A stretch of DNA of 64,000 bases, from the NCBI RefSeq assembly GCF_048569485.1, contig NC_134357.1, positions 109,848,744 to 109,912,743 of the forward strand, in the 5' to 3' direction. Within the stretch, counting starts at the first letter, position 1. Each line of letters begins with the position of its first letter. This document shows positions 10,961 to 21,800 of this stretch, in pieces. The translations under genes and the position numbers were made by a program. The notes below the pieces were generated by a model. That model had not been told where the DNA came from and did not search any database. It was given only the letters and a program-made list of their open reading frames with translations. Origin of the DNA: Anomaloglossus baeobatrachus. Its lineage: Eukaryota; Chordata; Amphibia; Anura; Aromobatidae.

Positions 10961-12080
10961 GCTTTCTTTCTTTTTTTCCTTTCCTTACTTTCCTTTATTT
11001 CCCCCCTTTCTTTACGTCATTCTTTCTTTCCTTCTTACTTTCTTTCCTTCCTTTCTTCCTTTCTTTCCTTCTTCCTTTCTTTCCTTCCTTTCTTTCCGTC
11101 CTTTGCTCCCTTTCTTTCCTTCTTTCTTTATTTCCTTCTTTCTTTCCTTCTTCCTTCTTTCCTTCCTTCCTTTATTTCCTTCCTTTCTTCTTCCTTTCTT
11201 TCCTTCCTTTCTTTCCTTCCTTTGCTCCCTTTCTTTCCTTCTTTCTTTCCGTCATTCTTTCTTTCTTTCCTTCTTTCTTTCTTTCTTTATTTCCTTCTTT
11301 CTTTCCTTCTTCCTTCTTTCTTTCCTTCCTTCCTTTCCTTCCTTTCTTTCTTTCCTTCCTTCTTCCTTCCTTTCTTTCTTTCCTTCCTTTGCTCCCTTTC
11401 TTTCCTTCTTTCTTGCCTTCTTTCTTTCCGTCATTCTTTCTTTCCTTCTTTCTTTATTTCCTTCTTTCCTTCCTTCTTCCTTTCTTTTACTTCCTTTCTT
11501 TCCTTCCTTTGCTCCCTTTCTTTCCTTCTTTCTTTCTTTCTTTCCTTCCTTCTTCCTTTCTTTCCTTCCTTTGCTCCCTTTCTTTCCGTCATACTTTCTT
11601 TCCTTCTTTCTTTCTTTCCTTCTTTATTTCCTTCTTTCCTTCCTTCCTTTCCTTCCTTTGTTTCTTTCTTTCTTTTCTTCCTTCTTCCTTTCTTTCCTTC
11701 CTTTCTTCCCTTTCTTTCCTTCTTTCTTTCGGTCATTCTTTCTTTCTTTCCTTCTTTCTTTCTTTCCTTCTTTCTTTCCGTCATTCTTTCTTTCCTTCTT
11801 TCTTTCTTTCCTTCTTTCCTTCCTTCTTTCTTTCTTTTCTTCTTTCTTTCCTTCTTTCTTTCCTTCTTTCCTTCTTTCTTTCTTTATTTCCTTCTTTCTT
11901 TCCTTCCTTCCTTTCTTTCCTTCTTTCTTTCCTTCCTTCTTCCCTTTCTTTCTTTCTTTCTTTCTTTTTCTCTTTCTTTCTTTCTTTCTTTCTTTCTTCT
12001 TCTCTTTCTTTCTTTCCTCCCTTCTTTCTTTTCTTTCCTTCTGTTCTTTCCTTCCTTCCTTCCTTCCCTTTCCTTTCTTG
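10961..12080. repeat. 1.1-kb polypyrimidine tract (ctttc/cttcc)n
   Basis: Almost pure C and T on the plus strand, built of tttctttcctt-like words with occasional gctccc, gtcattc and tatt interruptions recurring at irregular spacing. The complementary strand is pure purine. No stop codons occur for long stretches in several frames, producing false Phe/Leu/Ser and Lys/Glu/Arg proteins. Mirror-symmetric stretches could form triplex DNA. Confidence 0.95.
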
Positions 12081-12559
12081 TACATTACCTCCTCGGCACT
12101 TTCGTTCCTGTCCCCATTGGGGCTCACACTCTAATTTACCTCTCAGACATTGGAGTAAAAAATCAATAAACAAATTTGGTTGTTGGTTTTAAGCAGCAAA
12201 AGTGCGGCAGAAATCGTGACTGAGCGCTGACCGTCCCGCAGATCCGTCCTCCCGAGGGCTGCACCTTTATGTTATTCTTGGGTGGTGAATCCGCACAGTA
12301 ATCAGCTTTTTTTGTCCCTTTCTGTTGCAGATTTGCACCTTTTAGTACGGATTTTACCCTTTTATTTCAGAGGACCCTCAATCTGTGAATAAGTTTTTGC
12401 CCGGGCTGTTTTGTTGCATTTTTTTGTTATGTTTCCACAAAAACACATAAAAATTCTCAAATAAATGTGTTAAATATGTGCGGATTTTAATTGCAGAACT
12501 GGTGTAAACAATCTGCCCCGAATACAACATTGATGTGGAGCATGTGTGCGGTCATCCAG
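12081..12559. other. Unassigned sequence
   Basis: No gene recognised. AT-rich, with cacctttt and tcacactctaat pieces of possible repeat origin. Confidence 0.35.
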
Positions 12560-13290
12560 AGGGATTATCTAGGTTACAGCAGTTGTCCAGTATTGGACAC
12601 CCCCTTCTGATAAATTGTCCCCAATAATATAAACCCCTCATACTCACAGCACGGGCCGGCCCTGTTTCCACAGTGTCAGTGCTGATTCTCCCACACGACA
12701 TTGTTATTACAAAAGCATATCCAGTGGCGCTCAATAATATAAGGGTACATTGGCATTGTATTACTGCTATAAGAATATTGGAGAAAGGAGAAAAATATAT
12801 AGCTAATGTGCAAAATGAGTAAAATGACATTGAATTACTGCTTTTAAAATATTGACAAAAAGAGATTCTTAGCTTATGTATTGGCCAATCCATGCGAGCC
12901 CAATAACCAATGGCATGGTGATCTCATTATATTGGGAACCTTTCTGTAAATGCCTCTACGTGCGATTAAAAGGGTGTGTCCACCATCTTATTTAGCCAGG
13001 GACCTACGTGCCCAGACGCGCAGATTTCTAATCGCACATCTAAGCATTTACAGTTAGGTTCCCAATATAATGAGATCACCTTGCCGCTGGTTTCGGGCTC
13101 AAACGGATTGGCCAATGCATAAGCTAAAAATCTCTTTCCAAAGAAGTAATACAATGCCTATGTGTTTTACTCATTTTTCACATCAGCTATGTATTTTTCG
13201 TCCTGAAGCAGTAATGCAATGCCAATGTTCCCTTATATTATTGAGTGCCACTGGATATGCTTTTGTAGTTATGGTGGTTTTTCAGTTGGC
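12560..13290. mobile_element. Palindromic foldback element
   Basis: About 290-bp imperfect arms: 12690-12975 reads in reverse complement as 13000-13285 (aaaagcatatccagtggcgc against gccactggatatgcttttg; atctcattatattgggaacc against ggttcccaatataatgagat). The centre is near 12987. The left flank carries a T2-like end with gttgtccagtattggacacc. No coding frame. Confidence 0.8.
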
Positions 13291-13742
13291 ACCTGTTCAC
13301 ATTTGTGGAAGCTGCTGGTCAGTTTTCTGATATAGTTACATAACATTATGTCACATAAGCACTGCAGCCAATTATCTGATGGGCTGCAGCCTTCACACTG
13401 TCATCTGCTTCTGACTATACAGGATTTGAGCATTTTAAAAGGGAATTGTCAAGTAGGGGACGCAGCGACTGCCATTATTTATTAAATTAGATATGACATA
13501 TCTATCCATATATATAATATAATACCATTGCATTTATTATTCCTTGCCGTTCTGTTTTGCTTTCTGCAGCATGAGCTCATGCGAATATTTTCATTAGAGA
13601 GAAGAGTAGATAGTAACATTTTCCCCAGGAGAAGGGGGACTAAGGCTTATTTCTTACTGTAAAAAATGTGTCTGCCAGATAGGCGAGGATTAGCACCCCA
13701 TAAGGGGCAAGGAGTAGCCACAGCAGAAGAGTCTGTAAGCTT
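13291..13742. other. Unassigned sequence
   Basis: No gene. ttttaaaagggaattgtcaa near 13435 may be an isolated T2-like terminus. A short (at)n run is at about 13507-13520. Confidence 0.35.
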
Positions 13743-14240
13743 AGGCTGCTTTCACACATCCGGTTTTTGCAGTGCGGCTCAATCTGACTCAAAAACCGAT
13801 GCAACGGATGCGGTGAAAAAAAATGGATCCATTGCATAAGTTTTTCCATGCGGCCCGCCACTTTTTTGACGGATGCGGCTTGATACTGATCATGCGCAGT
13901 TCATTAAACCGGCCGGATGCGTTTTTTGCCGCAGGACGTCGCATCCGGCGTCCATAGGCTTGCATTGTAAATCGCATCGCATCGTGCCAGATCCGGTGCG
14001 ATGCGGTTTTTTCGCCGCATAAAAAAACGTGCCAGGCAACGTTCCATTTGGCCGGCACATGGGCTAAATATGCCGCATCCGGCAAAAACCGGACTCAACG
14101 CAAGGCCATGCGGCACAATACGGCGCTAATGCAAGTCTATGCGGAAAAAACGCACCCGGCTGCAAAAAAAAAGGTTGCGTTTTTTCTGCAAAGCGCTGTA
14201 TTGTGCCACACAGCAAAAACCGGATGTGTGAAAGCAGCCT
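13743..14240. mobile_element. Miniature element with 27-bp perfect inverted ends
   Basis: Both ends are aggctgctttcacacatccg continuing gttttt, in inverted orientation and without mismatch over about 27 bp. The interior is built of repeated gcatccg, gcggttttt and aaaaacgc words on both strands. Near-perfect ends imply a fairly recent insertion. Non-coding. Confidence 0.88.
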
Positions 14241-14743
14241 AATGCTCAAGTGTAAAGTAGCAGCAGTGCCCCGCCCCCTGATGGTGATTTGTTTGAAGGC
14301 GGAGATAGAAGCTGTGGTGCGGTTCTGCTTTCACTCACCCTGGTTCTATATACATCTTCAAACGAATTGTCATCTGGGGCGGTGCTGATGTCACTCACCT
14401 TCGGTCACTGCCTCCTGCTTTTAATTTGTTTTAGGGAAAGAGACTGCAGTGCTAGAAGCAGAGATGGTGGAGGCGCCAAGTGAAATTACGGTCATTTTTC
14501 AATTAACTCTGCTGAATGAGGATGTCATCAGGAGATGGCAGTGACATTAGCTGTGGTAAGTGACATCCTGTTTCTGGAGGGTTGATACACGCTTCTGGTT
14601 CATCCTCCCCCCCCAGCTCTGATTAGCAGCTCACTGTCAATATACAGTGTACACAGAGAGCCTGCTGTGGGCGAGGTTAGCTTTCTGAGCTATGCTACAT
14701 CTAGTAACTCTGATTGTGTCACAAATGCTGAATCACGTAGCCT
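14241..14743. other. Unassigned, repeat-like sequence
   Basis: Contains an internal inverted pair (tttgtttgaaggcg near 14288 and cttcaaacgaatt near 14356) and tcactcacc twice, suggesting an old foldback element. No coding content. Confidence 0.4.
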
Positions 14744-15326
14744 AAGGGGTGTTTTACACGCTGTGAAATCGCTACCGATATATCGTCGGGGTCACGTCGT
14801 TAGTGACGCACATCCGGCGCCGGTAGCGTCATCGCAGCGTGTGACACAAATGAGCAACAATCAACGAGCGCAAAAATGTGCAAAATCGTTGCTCGTTGAC
14901 ACGTCATTCATTTCCATAATATCGGTGCTGCCACGGGTACGATGTTGTTTGTCGTTTCTGAGGCAGCACACATCGCTGTGTGTGACACCGCTGGAACGAC
15001 AACCATCTCCTTAGCTGCCTCCACCGGAAAAGGGGGAAGGAAGGAGGTGGGCGGCATGTTCCGGCCGCTCATCTCCTCCCCTCCTTTTCTATTGGGCGGC
15101 GGTTCAGTGACGCTGCTGTGACGTCGCTGTGACGCTGAACCAAAGGAGGCGGTTCGCCGGCCAGAGCGACGTCGCAGAGCAGGTATGTTCGTGTGACGCT
15201 GCCATAGCGATAATGTTCGCTACGGCAGCGAGCACCACATATCGGCCGTACAACAGGGGCGGGTGCTATCGCGCTCGACATCGCCAGCAAATGCTAGCGA
15301 TGTCGCAGCGTGTAAAGTACCCCTTT
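14744..15326. mobile_element. Miniature element, ttttacacgctg family
   Basis: Ends aaggggtgttttacacgctg and, inverted, aaggggtactttacacgctg, then both read into tcgcta. Internal words include gcagcacacatcgctgtgtg, gacgtcgctgtgacgc and ctcctcccctcc. Related copies lie at 44885-45305 and 61905-62482. Flanks of cta/tta type fit a TTAA-like target. Non-coding. Confidence 0.82.
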
Positions 15327-15385
15327 TAGTAATACTTCACTAGAATCAGGGTCTCTGTCTCTACGTTATGCTGCTCTCAGATGAG

Positions 15386-16220
15386 ATAATAATCAAAATT
15401 TCCGTATAAATATCACCATTAAATTTCAATAAATATCAAAAATACCTTCAGATAAAAAAATCGTTAGAATTAAATAAATAAAGGGATTGATGGTGCAAAT
15501 ATCATTAAAATTATTATTTTTATTCAACAATTAAAATAAATATTTTACAAATCCATATAAATATTAGGCAGGAAAAAATGTCTCAGAAATTATAGCAGCG
15601 GTTTTACTAGGAAAATAAAGTGCATAATGCCAAGATCACTTAAAAAGTCAATCCCTAATATATGACAAAGTGCACAGTGCAAAATTGTATCTAAATCCTA
15701 TGTCATATATAAATAAGGTTGTGGTATAATGATCCTATGTAAAAAGATTTTAACAGTTATTTAAATTGCAAGGAAAATGATACCTTAAGTGATCTGTAAA
15801 AGCTCCAAAGTGTACCGCAAAGCCCCGACACGTGTTTCAGCGATCCTTTCCTCAGGGGGTGCTATGATATATATAATATATCATATAGCACCCCCTGAGG
15901 AAAGGGATCATAGGATCATTATACCACAACCTTATTTATATATGACATAGGATTTAGATACAATTTTGCACTGTGCACTTTGTCATATATTAGGGATTGA
16001 CTTTTTAAGTGATCTTGTCATTATGCACTTTATTTTCCTAGTAAAACCGCTGCTATAATTTATGGGACATTTTTTCCTGCCTAATATTTATATGGATTTG
16101 TAAAATATTTATTTTAATTGTTGAATAAAAATAATAATTTTAATGATATTTGCACCATAAATCCCTTTATTTATTTAATTCTAACGAATTTTTTATCTGA
16201 AGGTATTTTTGATATTTATA
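15386..16220. mobile_element. Palindromic Penelope-type insertion without reverse transcriptase
   Basis: A 14-bp direct duplication (tgctctcagatgag) flanks it at 15372-15385 and 16221-16234. Two inverted arms meet in an AT-rich centre near 15876. The left arm (minus sense) is fuller and includes a hammerhead-like motif at 15822-15860; the right arm skips about 110 bp around it. A long target duplication, inverted arms and a hammerhead are features of Penelope-like element ends. No protein remains, so the class is an inference. Confidence 0.65.
15822..15860 (-). ncRNA. Degraded hammerhead ribozyme motif
   Basis: On the minus strand: CCCC, core CTGAGGA (all conserved core bases present), a weak stem II, GAAA, the self-complementary ACACGTGT as a loopless stem III, the cleavage-site C, then GGGG pairing with the first CCCC. 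Core and stems I and III fit a type I hammerhead with short stem III. Stem II pairs poorly, so activity is doubtful. Confidence 0.6.
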
Positions 16221-16252
16221 TGCTCTCAGATGAGGTAGCAAAAACCTTTATA

Positions 16253-17090
16253 GAGAACCTGTCAGTAGGATTTAGTACAATAGAGTAAATGCATGGCCAT
16301 AATGGTGCTGTGATGCTGATTACATGGATATCTGCAGTGAAGAAATCCGATCTTTGATTGCTGAATAATCTTCCTCTAAAGTTTTCATGATGACGTCATC
16401 CGTGCATCTGGACAGGGCTTGGGTGGTAGGGTCTTCTTCTTCACTTCTCTATTCGCCTCATCTGTTTCTTCTATAGGTAATAGATTATTCCGTGACCTGC
16501 CTCCTTTTTGAAATTCCTTGATTGCAGTGGGCAGTGTTTACGCATTGTGATTCTACAGGTGGTCTACAAGTCTTCAAAAAACGGCGCCAGATGCGCAGAC
16601 CGAGATTTTAGCTCAATACCTCTTCATTAAGTCAAAATCTCAATCTGCCCATGCGCCGCATCCAGCGCCATGTTATTGAAGACAGTCTGTAGAATTGCAC
16701 TGTGCATGGTCTTCAATAAAATTGCTGGCATTGAGGTCCCACGCAGGCGCACTACAATACTTTGATCTGCCCATCTCAGGGCAGATCAAAGTGCGCCTGC
16801 GCAGGACCTCAATGCCGGCGAGTGTGGATGACGTAGGACGTGTCATGCACCCTGGCTACAGAAGAAGGAGGACAAAGATGGCCGAAAGAGGATCCGCCAA
16901 TACCAGAGAACGCAGACACCCATCCGACCGGTCTGCACCACACCGCCTGTTTAGGTGAGTATTATAAAGTGATTTTTACGTTCTACACAGCGGCCTGGGC
17001 TCTTATATACACTATGTTAGACTGCCGTATATAAGAGCCCACTGGAGGTGGCCGCAGCTTATAGGCCCCAAATCTGGTGACAGGTTCCAT
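16253..17090. mobile_element. Miniature element with gaacctgtca ends
   Basis: Inverted ends agaacctgtcagtaggattt and, in reverse complement, ggaacctgtcaccagatttg. Inside, a nearly perfect hairpin at about 16735-16818 pairs ttgaggtccca with the later reverse copy around agatctgccc-type arms. No coding potential. Confidence 0.72.
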
Positions 17091-17463
17091 GTAAGGAGGT
17101 CAATATGCTTTACTATATTTGTCTTTTAAAAACAACTTTTTATTATTTATTTTTATTTTCTTACAATCAATATTTAACAAACTATAAAGCTTTCAGCTTT
17201 ATGTACAGTATGATAACGCCTGTCTTCCCCCTGCAGAATCCCGGAAGTCAGAGGAAATAACTAGCAAATTCTATCCATCTGTGTCTGAATTTAGCTTGAA
17301 ACACAACCAGATATGCTGCAGCGGTGCGTGCTGTGCCAGTCATCCAGGATATTTAAGACTGAGCGACGAAAATTGTTACGAAGTGTAGAAAGTTCCATTA
17401 CGAACAGGGAAGAGTGGAATGTACAGTACCGTGTCTGATGGAAAGCCGGGAACAGCACATATA

Positions 17464-17499
<36 letters not shown>

Positions 17500-17560
17500 T
17501 ATAATAATAATATTAATATACAGCACCGTGTCTGATGGAGAGCAGCGTACAGCACATATA
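17091..17560. other. Unassigned sequence and AT microsatellite
   Basis: Contains (ta)n at 17465-17500 and two copies of cagca-c-gtgtctgatgg near 17428 and 17521; a third lies at 18605 beyond the Tc1 element. No gene. Confidence 0.5.
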
Positions 17561-17564
17561 TATG

Positions 17565-18500
17565 CAGTACAGACCAAAAGTTTGGACACACCTTCTCATC
17601 TCTAGAACAACTGTTAAGAGGAGACTTCTTTGTGCAGCAGGCCTTCATGGTAAAATAGCTGCTAGGAAACCACTGCTAAGGGCAGGCAACAAGCAGAAGA
17701 GACGTGTTTGGACTAAAGAACACAAGGAATGGACATTAGACCAGTGGAAATCTGTGCTTTGGTCTGATGAGTCCAAATTTGAGATCTTTGGATCCAACCA
17801 CCGTGTCTTTGTAGAAAAGGTGAACGGATGGACTCTACATGGCTGGTTTCCACCGTGAAGCATGAAGGAGGAGGTGTGATGGTGTGGGGGTGCTTTGCTG
17901 GTGACACTGTTGGTGATTTATTAAAAATTGAAGGCATACAGAACCAGCATGGCTACCACAGCATCTTGCAGCGGCATGCTATTCCATCCGGTTTGCATTT
18001 AGTTTGGCCATCATTTATTTTTCAACAGGACAATGACCCCAAACACACCTCCAGGCTGTGTAAGGGCTATTTGACTAAGAAGGAGTATGATGGGGTGCTA
18101 CGCCAGATTACCTGGTCTCCACAGTCACCAGACCTGAACCCAATCGAGATGGTTTGGGGTGAGCTGGACGGCAGAGAGAAGGCAAAAGAGCCAACAAGTG
18201 CTAAGCATTTCTGAGAACTCCTTCAAGACTGTTGGAAGACCATTTCCAGTGACTACCTCTTGAAGGTCATCAAGAGAATGCCAAAAGTGTGCAAAGCAGT
18301 AATCAAAGCAAAATGTGGCTACTTTGAAGAACCTAGAATATAAGACGTATTTTCATTTGTTTCACACTCTTTTAAGTATTTCATTCCACATGTATTAATT
18401 CATAGTTTTGATGCCTTCAATGTGAATCTACAATTTTCAGAGTCCTGAAAATAAAGAAACTCTGAATGAGAAGGTGTGTCCAAACTTTTGGTCTGTACTG
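17565..18500 (+). mobile_element. Tc1-like DNA transposon, internally shortened
   Basis: Perfect-looking terminal repeats of about 35 bp: cagtacagaccaaaagtttg, then gacacaccttctcat, inverted at 18466-18500. TA-rich flanks fit TA insertion. Length 0.94 kb against about 1.6 kb for a full Tc1 element, because the region encoding the DNA-binding N-terminus is missing. Well-matched ends suggest a moderately young copy. Confidence 0.9.
17600..18335 (+). pseudogene. Tc1 transposase remnant (DD34E)
   Basis: Catalytic-half pieces of a Tc1 transposase, the nuclease that cuts and pastes the element. Recognisable in order: VWTKEHKEWTLDQWKSVLWS with DES (first Asp), GGGVMVWGCFAGDTVG, FIFQQDNDPKHTS (second Asp), and SPQSPDLNPIEMVWGEL (Glu). 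After AKHF the sequence continues in another frame as the family's usual C-terminus. The frame also shifts near 17850. The helix-turn-helix N-terminus is deleted. Cannot be functional. Confidence 0.9.
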
Positions 18501-18600
18501 TATATATATATATGTATATATATATATGTTATATTATTTATATATATATATATATAAATAAATAATATAACATATATATACATAATAATAATAATAATAA
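18501..18600. repeat. AT-rich palindromic microsatellite
   Basis: (ta)n stretches with an inverted pair around tatattatttatata and tatataaataaataata, followed by (ata)n. Could extrude as a cruciform. Confidence 0.8.
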
Positions 18601-18639
18601 TATACAGCACCGTGTCTGATGCAGAAGCACACTTTTGAG

Positions 18640-20018
18640 CTAGTACAGCCATGAGTCTTCTTGGGAATGATGCAACAAGTTTTTGACACCTGGATTTGGG
18701 GATCCTCTGCCATTTTTTCTTGCAGATCCTCTCCAGTTCGGTCAGGTTGGATGCTGAACATTGGTGGATATTTTCAGTTCTCTCCAGAGATGCTCAATTG
18801 GGTTTAGGTCGGGGCTCTGACTGGGCCAGTCTAGAATGGTCACAGAGTTGTTCTGAAGCCACTCCTCTGTTATTTTAGCTGTGTGCTTAAGGTCATTGTT
18901 TTGTTGGAAGGTGAACCTTTGGCCAAGTCTGAGGTCCAGAGCACCCTGGAAGAGGCTTTCTTCCAGGATATCTTTGTACTTGGCCGCATTCATCTTTCCT
19001 TCAAATCCAACCAATCGTCCTGTCACTGTAGCTGAAAAACACCCCCATAGCATGATGCTACCACCACCATCACTGTTGGGATTGTATTGGGCAGGTAATG
19101 AGTAGTGCCTAGTTTTCTCAACACATACCGCTTAGAAATATCACCGAAAAGTTCTATCTTCATCTCATCAGACCAGAGAATCTGATTTCTCATAGTATGG
19201 GAGCCCTTCATGTGTTTTTTGCAAACTCTATGTGGGCTTTCATATGTCTTGCACTGAGGAGAGGCTTCCATCGGGCCTCTCTGCCATAAAGGCCAAACTG
19301 GTAGAGGGCTGCAGTGATAGTTGACTTTGTGGAACTTTCTCCCATCTTCCTACTGCATCTCTGGAGCTCAGCCACTGTGATCTTTGGGGTTCTTCTTTAC
19401 CTCTTTCACCAAGGCTCTTCTCCCACGATTGCTCAGTTTGGCTGGACAGCCAGGTCTAGGAAGAGTTCTGGTAGTCCCAAAGTTCTTCCATTTAAGGATT
19501 ATGGAGGCCACTGTGCTCTTAGGAACCTTGCATACTGCAGAAATTCTTATTTAACCTTTGCCAGATCTGTGCCTTGCCACAATTCTGTCTCTGAGCTCCT
19601 TGGGCAGTTCCTTTGACCTCATGATTTTCATTTGGTGTGACATGCACTGTGAGCTGTGAGGTCTTGTATAGACAGGTGTGTGCCTTTCCAAATCAAGTCA
19701 TATCAGTTTAATTAAACATAGCTGGACTCCACTGAAGGAGTAGAACCATCTAGAAGGATCACAAGGAAATGGACAGCATGTGACTTAAATATGACTGTCT
19801 GAGCAAAGGGTCTGAATACTTATGACCATGTGATATTTCAGTTTCTCATATTTAATTAATTTGCAAAAATTTCTATATTTCTGTTTTTTTCTGTCAAGAT
19901 GGGGTGCAGAGTGTACATTAATGAGAAAAAAATTAACTTTTTTGACTTTACCAAATAGCTGCAATGAAACAAAGAGTGAAAAATTTAAAGGAGTCTGAAT
20001 ACTTTCCATACCCACTAT
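18640..20018 (-). mobile_element. Tc1-like element, decayed, minus strand
   Basis: The right boundary carries a terminus with gagtctgaatactttccata ending near 20018; aagggtctgaatacttatga near 19806 is a subterminal copy. The left (3') end is lost near 18640. Family distinct from the 17.5 kb element. Many substitutions indicate an old insertion. Confidence 0.85.
18745..19635 (-). pseudogene. Tc1 transposase pseudogene
   Basis: Minus-strand remnants of all parts: an N-terminal KELPKELRDRIVARHRSGKG-like helix-turn-helix (about 19550-19630), a middle part with MRNQILWSDEMKIELFG (first Asp), and a C-terminal part with MLWGCFSATVTGRLV, FTFQQNNDLKHTAK (second catalytic Asp replaced by Asn within QQNND) and WPSQSPDLNPIEHLWREL. 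Separate frames and an early stop show multiple inactivating changes. Confidence 0.88.
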
Positions 20019-20024
20019 ATATAT

Positions 20025-20215
20025 CTCTCATCCTGGCCTTTATGTCCTCCATCCTGGCCCATATGTCTCCCACTCTGGCCCATATGTATCCCATTCTGGC
20101 CTCATCCTGGTATATATGTCCCCCATCCTGGCCCCATAATGATATATATGTCCCCATCCTGGCCTCATAATGATAAATATGTCCCCATCCTGGCCCATAT
20201 GTCTTCCATCCTGTA
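20025..20215. repeat. Minisatellite, atgtcccc-catcctggcc units
   Basis: Six to seven imperfect units of about 20-33 bp built on catcctggccc-ata-atgt, some with an added cataatgatatat segment. Directly abuts the Tc1 terminus. Confidence 0.8.
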
Positions 20216-21313
20216 TATGATTTGTGTTCTACAATGGAAAGACAATAAGAATGAAAAACATCCTATACTCACCTAAACCTGGGTCCAGGGTCCTGATAGT
20301 TCCAGTGCGGGTGGATCATCGCGCTGTCATCACACACATAGGACATCAAAGTTCCGAAACTGTGCAATGAGGTCACCATGCTGGAACTCTGATGTCCACT
20401 GTGTGCACCGCAGCCTCAGGCCCCGCCTCTACTACTGTTCTGTAGATTGCTAGCTTAAAGTGTTCTGTGGTCTACAGAACAGAGAGCAGTAGTGTAGTGA
20501 GATCATATCTCTCTGCATTGCTGCACAGATTAACGATATCGGCGCTGCGTACACTGATATAGTTATCAGTACCTCCTGGTGCGCCCCTCTAATCGCAGGG
20601 TCCAGGGCGATCTCACCCTCTGCCACACCCCTCCCCGGTAGCTATGCTACTGACCAGTAGTATAAAAGACTAAAAACAGGGACCCAGGGCAAATATCATG
20701 GCACGTATAATGCAACAACTTCAAAAGATATATGAAAACCGCCAAACAATGAAGTCTTTAAATTTTGCCAATAAATAATACAAAGGTGTTGTTCATTTAT
20801 AACAAATTATTTGTCAGAAAATGAATTTATTACATGACATCAAATTGCTGGGACCAACAAAAATCAGCAGTGATATATGACAGGACCAAAGACCAAGTGT
20901 AGCTTTGTAGCTTTTCAGCAGCATCACTGCCATAGGGAATATGCCTGACATAGTTCCCATTGACATCAGTGGGCACCGTGGATGTGGGCTCTCCAGACGC
21001 TCTCCATGCCAGTGAATACAATGGTGTCTTCGGTGAGGGGCTCCTTGAATGTCATAAATTAGCAGCTTGCTCTACAATAACACCGATCTTTTACCCAGCT
21101 GGAAATCTTTATTGATAATGGTCTTTAGTAATAGTATCTCTCTGTTTAGCTAATATATTTGCTTTGACAGAGTTACAACATTTCTTTAGACTCTTGTGTT
21201 TGCCCGACCGTGCTATAAATAGCTGCAAGTCAAATATTAATTATCCTTACACTGGTATCTAGAATACTAATGATGAGAATGAGAAAATGGATTTTTTATT
21301 TAATACATACAGG
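20216..21313. other. Unassigned and repeat-like sequence
   Basis: 20270-20650 looks like a dispersed repeat (gggtccagggtcctgatag, a ctgttctgtag/ctacagaacag inverted pair, ccctccccggtagctatgct). 20650-21313 shows no gene or clear element. Confidence 0.4.
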
Positions 21314-21315
21314 TA

Positions 21316-21735
21316 TATACACCGTGTGCAGAATTATTAGGCAAATGAGTATTTTGATCACATGATACTTTTTCTACATGTTGTCCTACTCCAAGCTGTA
21401 TAGTCTTGAGAGCCAACTACCAATTAAGTAAATCAGGTGATGTGCATCTCTGTAATGAGGAGGGGTGCGGTGTAATGACATCAACACCCTATATAAGGTG
21501 TGCTTAATTATTAGGCAACTTCCTTTCCTTTGGCAAAATGGGTCAGAAGAGAGATTTGACGGGCTCTAAAAAGTCCAAATTTGTGAGCTGTCTTGCAGAG
21601 GGATGCAGCAGTCTTGAAATTGCCAAACGTTTGAAGCATGATCACCGAACAATCAAGCATTTCGTGGCAAATAGCCAACAGGGTCGCAAGAAGCGTGTTG
21701 GGCAAAAAAGGCGCAAAATAACTGCCCAAGAATTT
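21316..21735 (+). mobile_element. Mariner/Tc1-type element, 5' end only
   Basis: Begins with the terminus accgtgtgcagaattattag followed by gcaaatgagta, a widespread mariner-type end; gtgcttaattattaggcaac repeats part of it at about 21500. It breaks off at 21735 where the ribozyme repeat starts. Confidence 0.82.
21538..21735 (+). pseudogene. Mariner-type transposase N-terminus, truncated
   Basis: ATG at 21538 opens a 66-residue frame MGQKRDLTGSKKSKFV followed by a helix-turn-helix pattern (SSLEIAKRLKHDHRTIKHFV) and a basic RKKRVGQKRRK linker. This is the DNA-binding half; the catalytic half is absent because the element is cut off by the following repeat. The frame then runs by chance into unrelated sequence. 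Confidence 0.78.
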
Positions 21736-21800
21736 TTCTCTGGCTGGTCTCCCCGAGATCAGTCATTATTTTGTCTTGCTGGTCTACTAGGCATTGCTCC
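21736..21800 (+). repeat. Hammerhead repeat, first partial unit
   Basis: Matches 27118-27184 almost base for base (ctctggctggtct, agatcagtcattattttg, ctactaggcattgctcc). It is the upstream end of the ribozyme repeat array, separated from the rest by the LTR element at 21801-26776. Confidence 0.88.

Noticed and set aside
10928-12192. 413- and 343-codon Phe/Leu/Ser frames and Lys/Glu/Arg frames
   Set aside because: Translation of the (ctttc)n tract; no start context, no domain.
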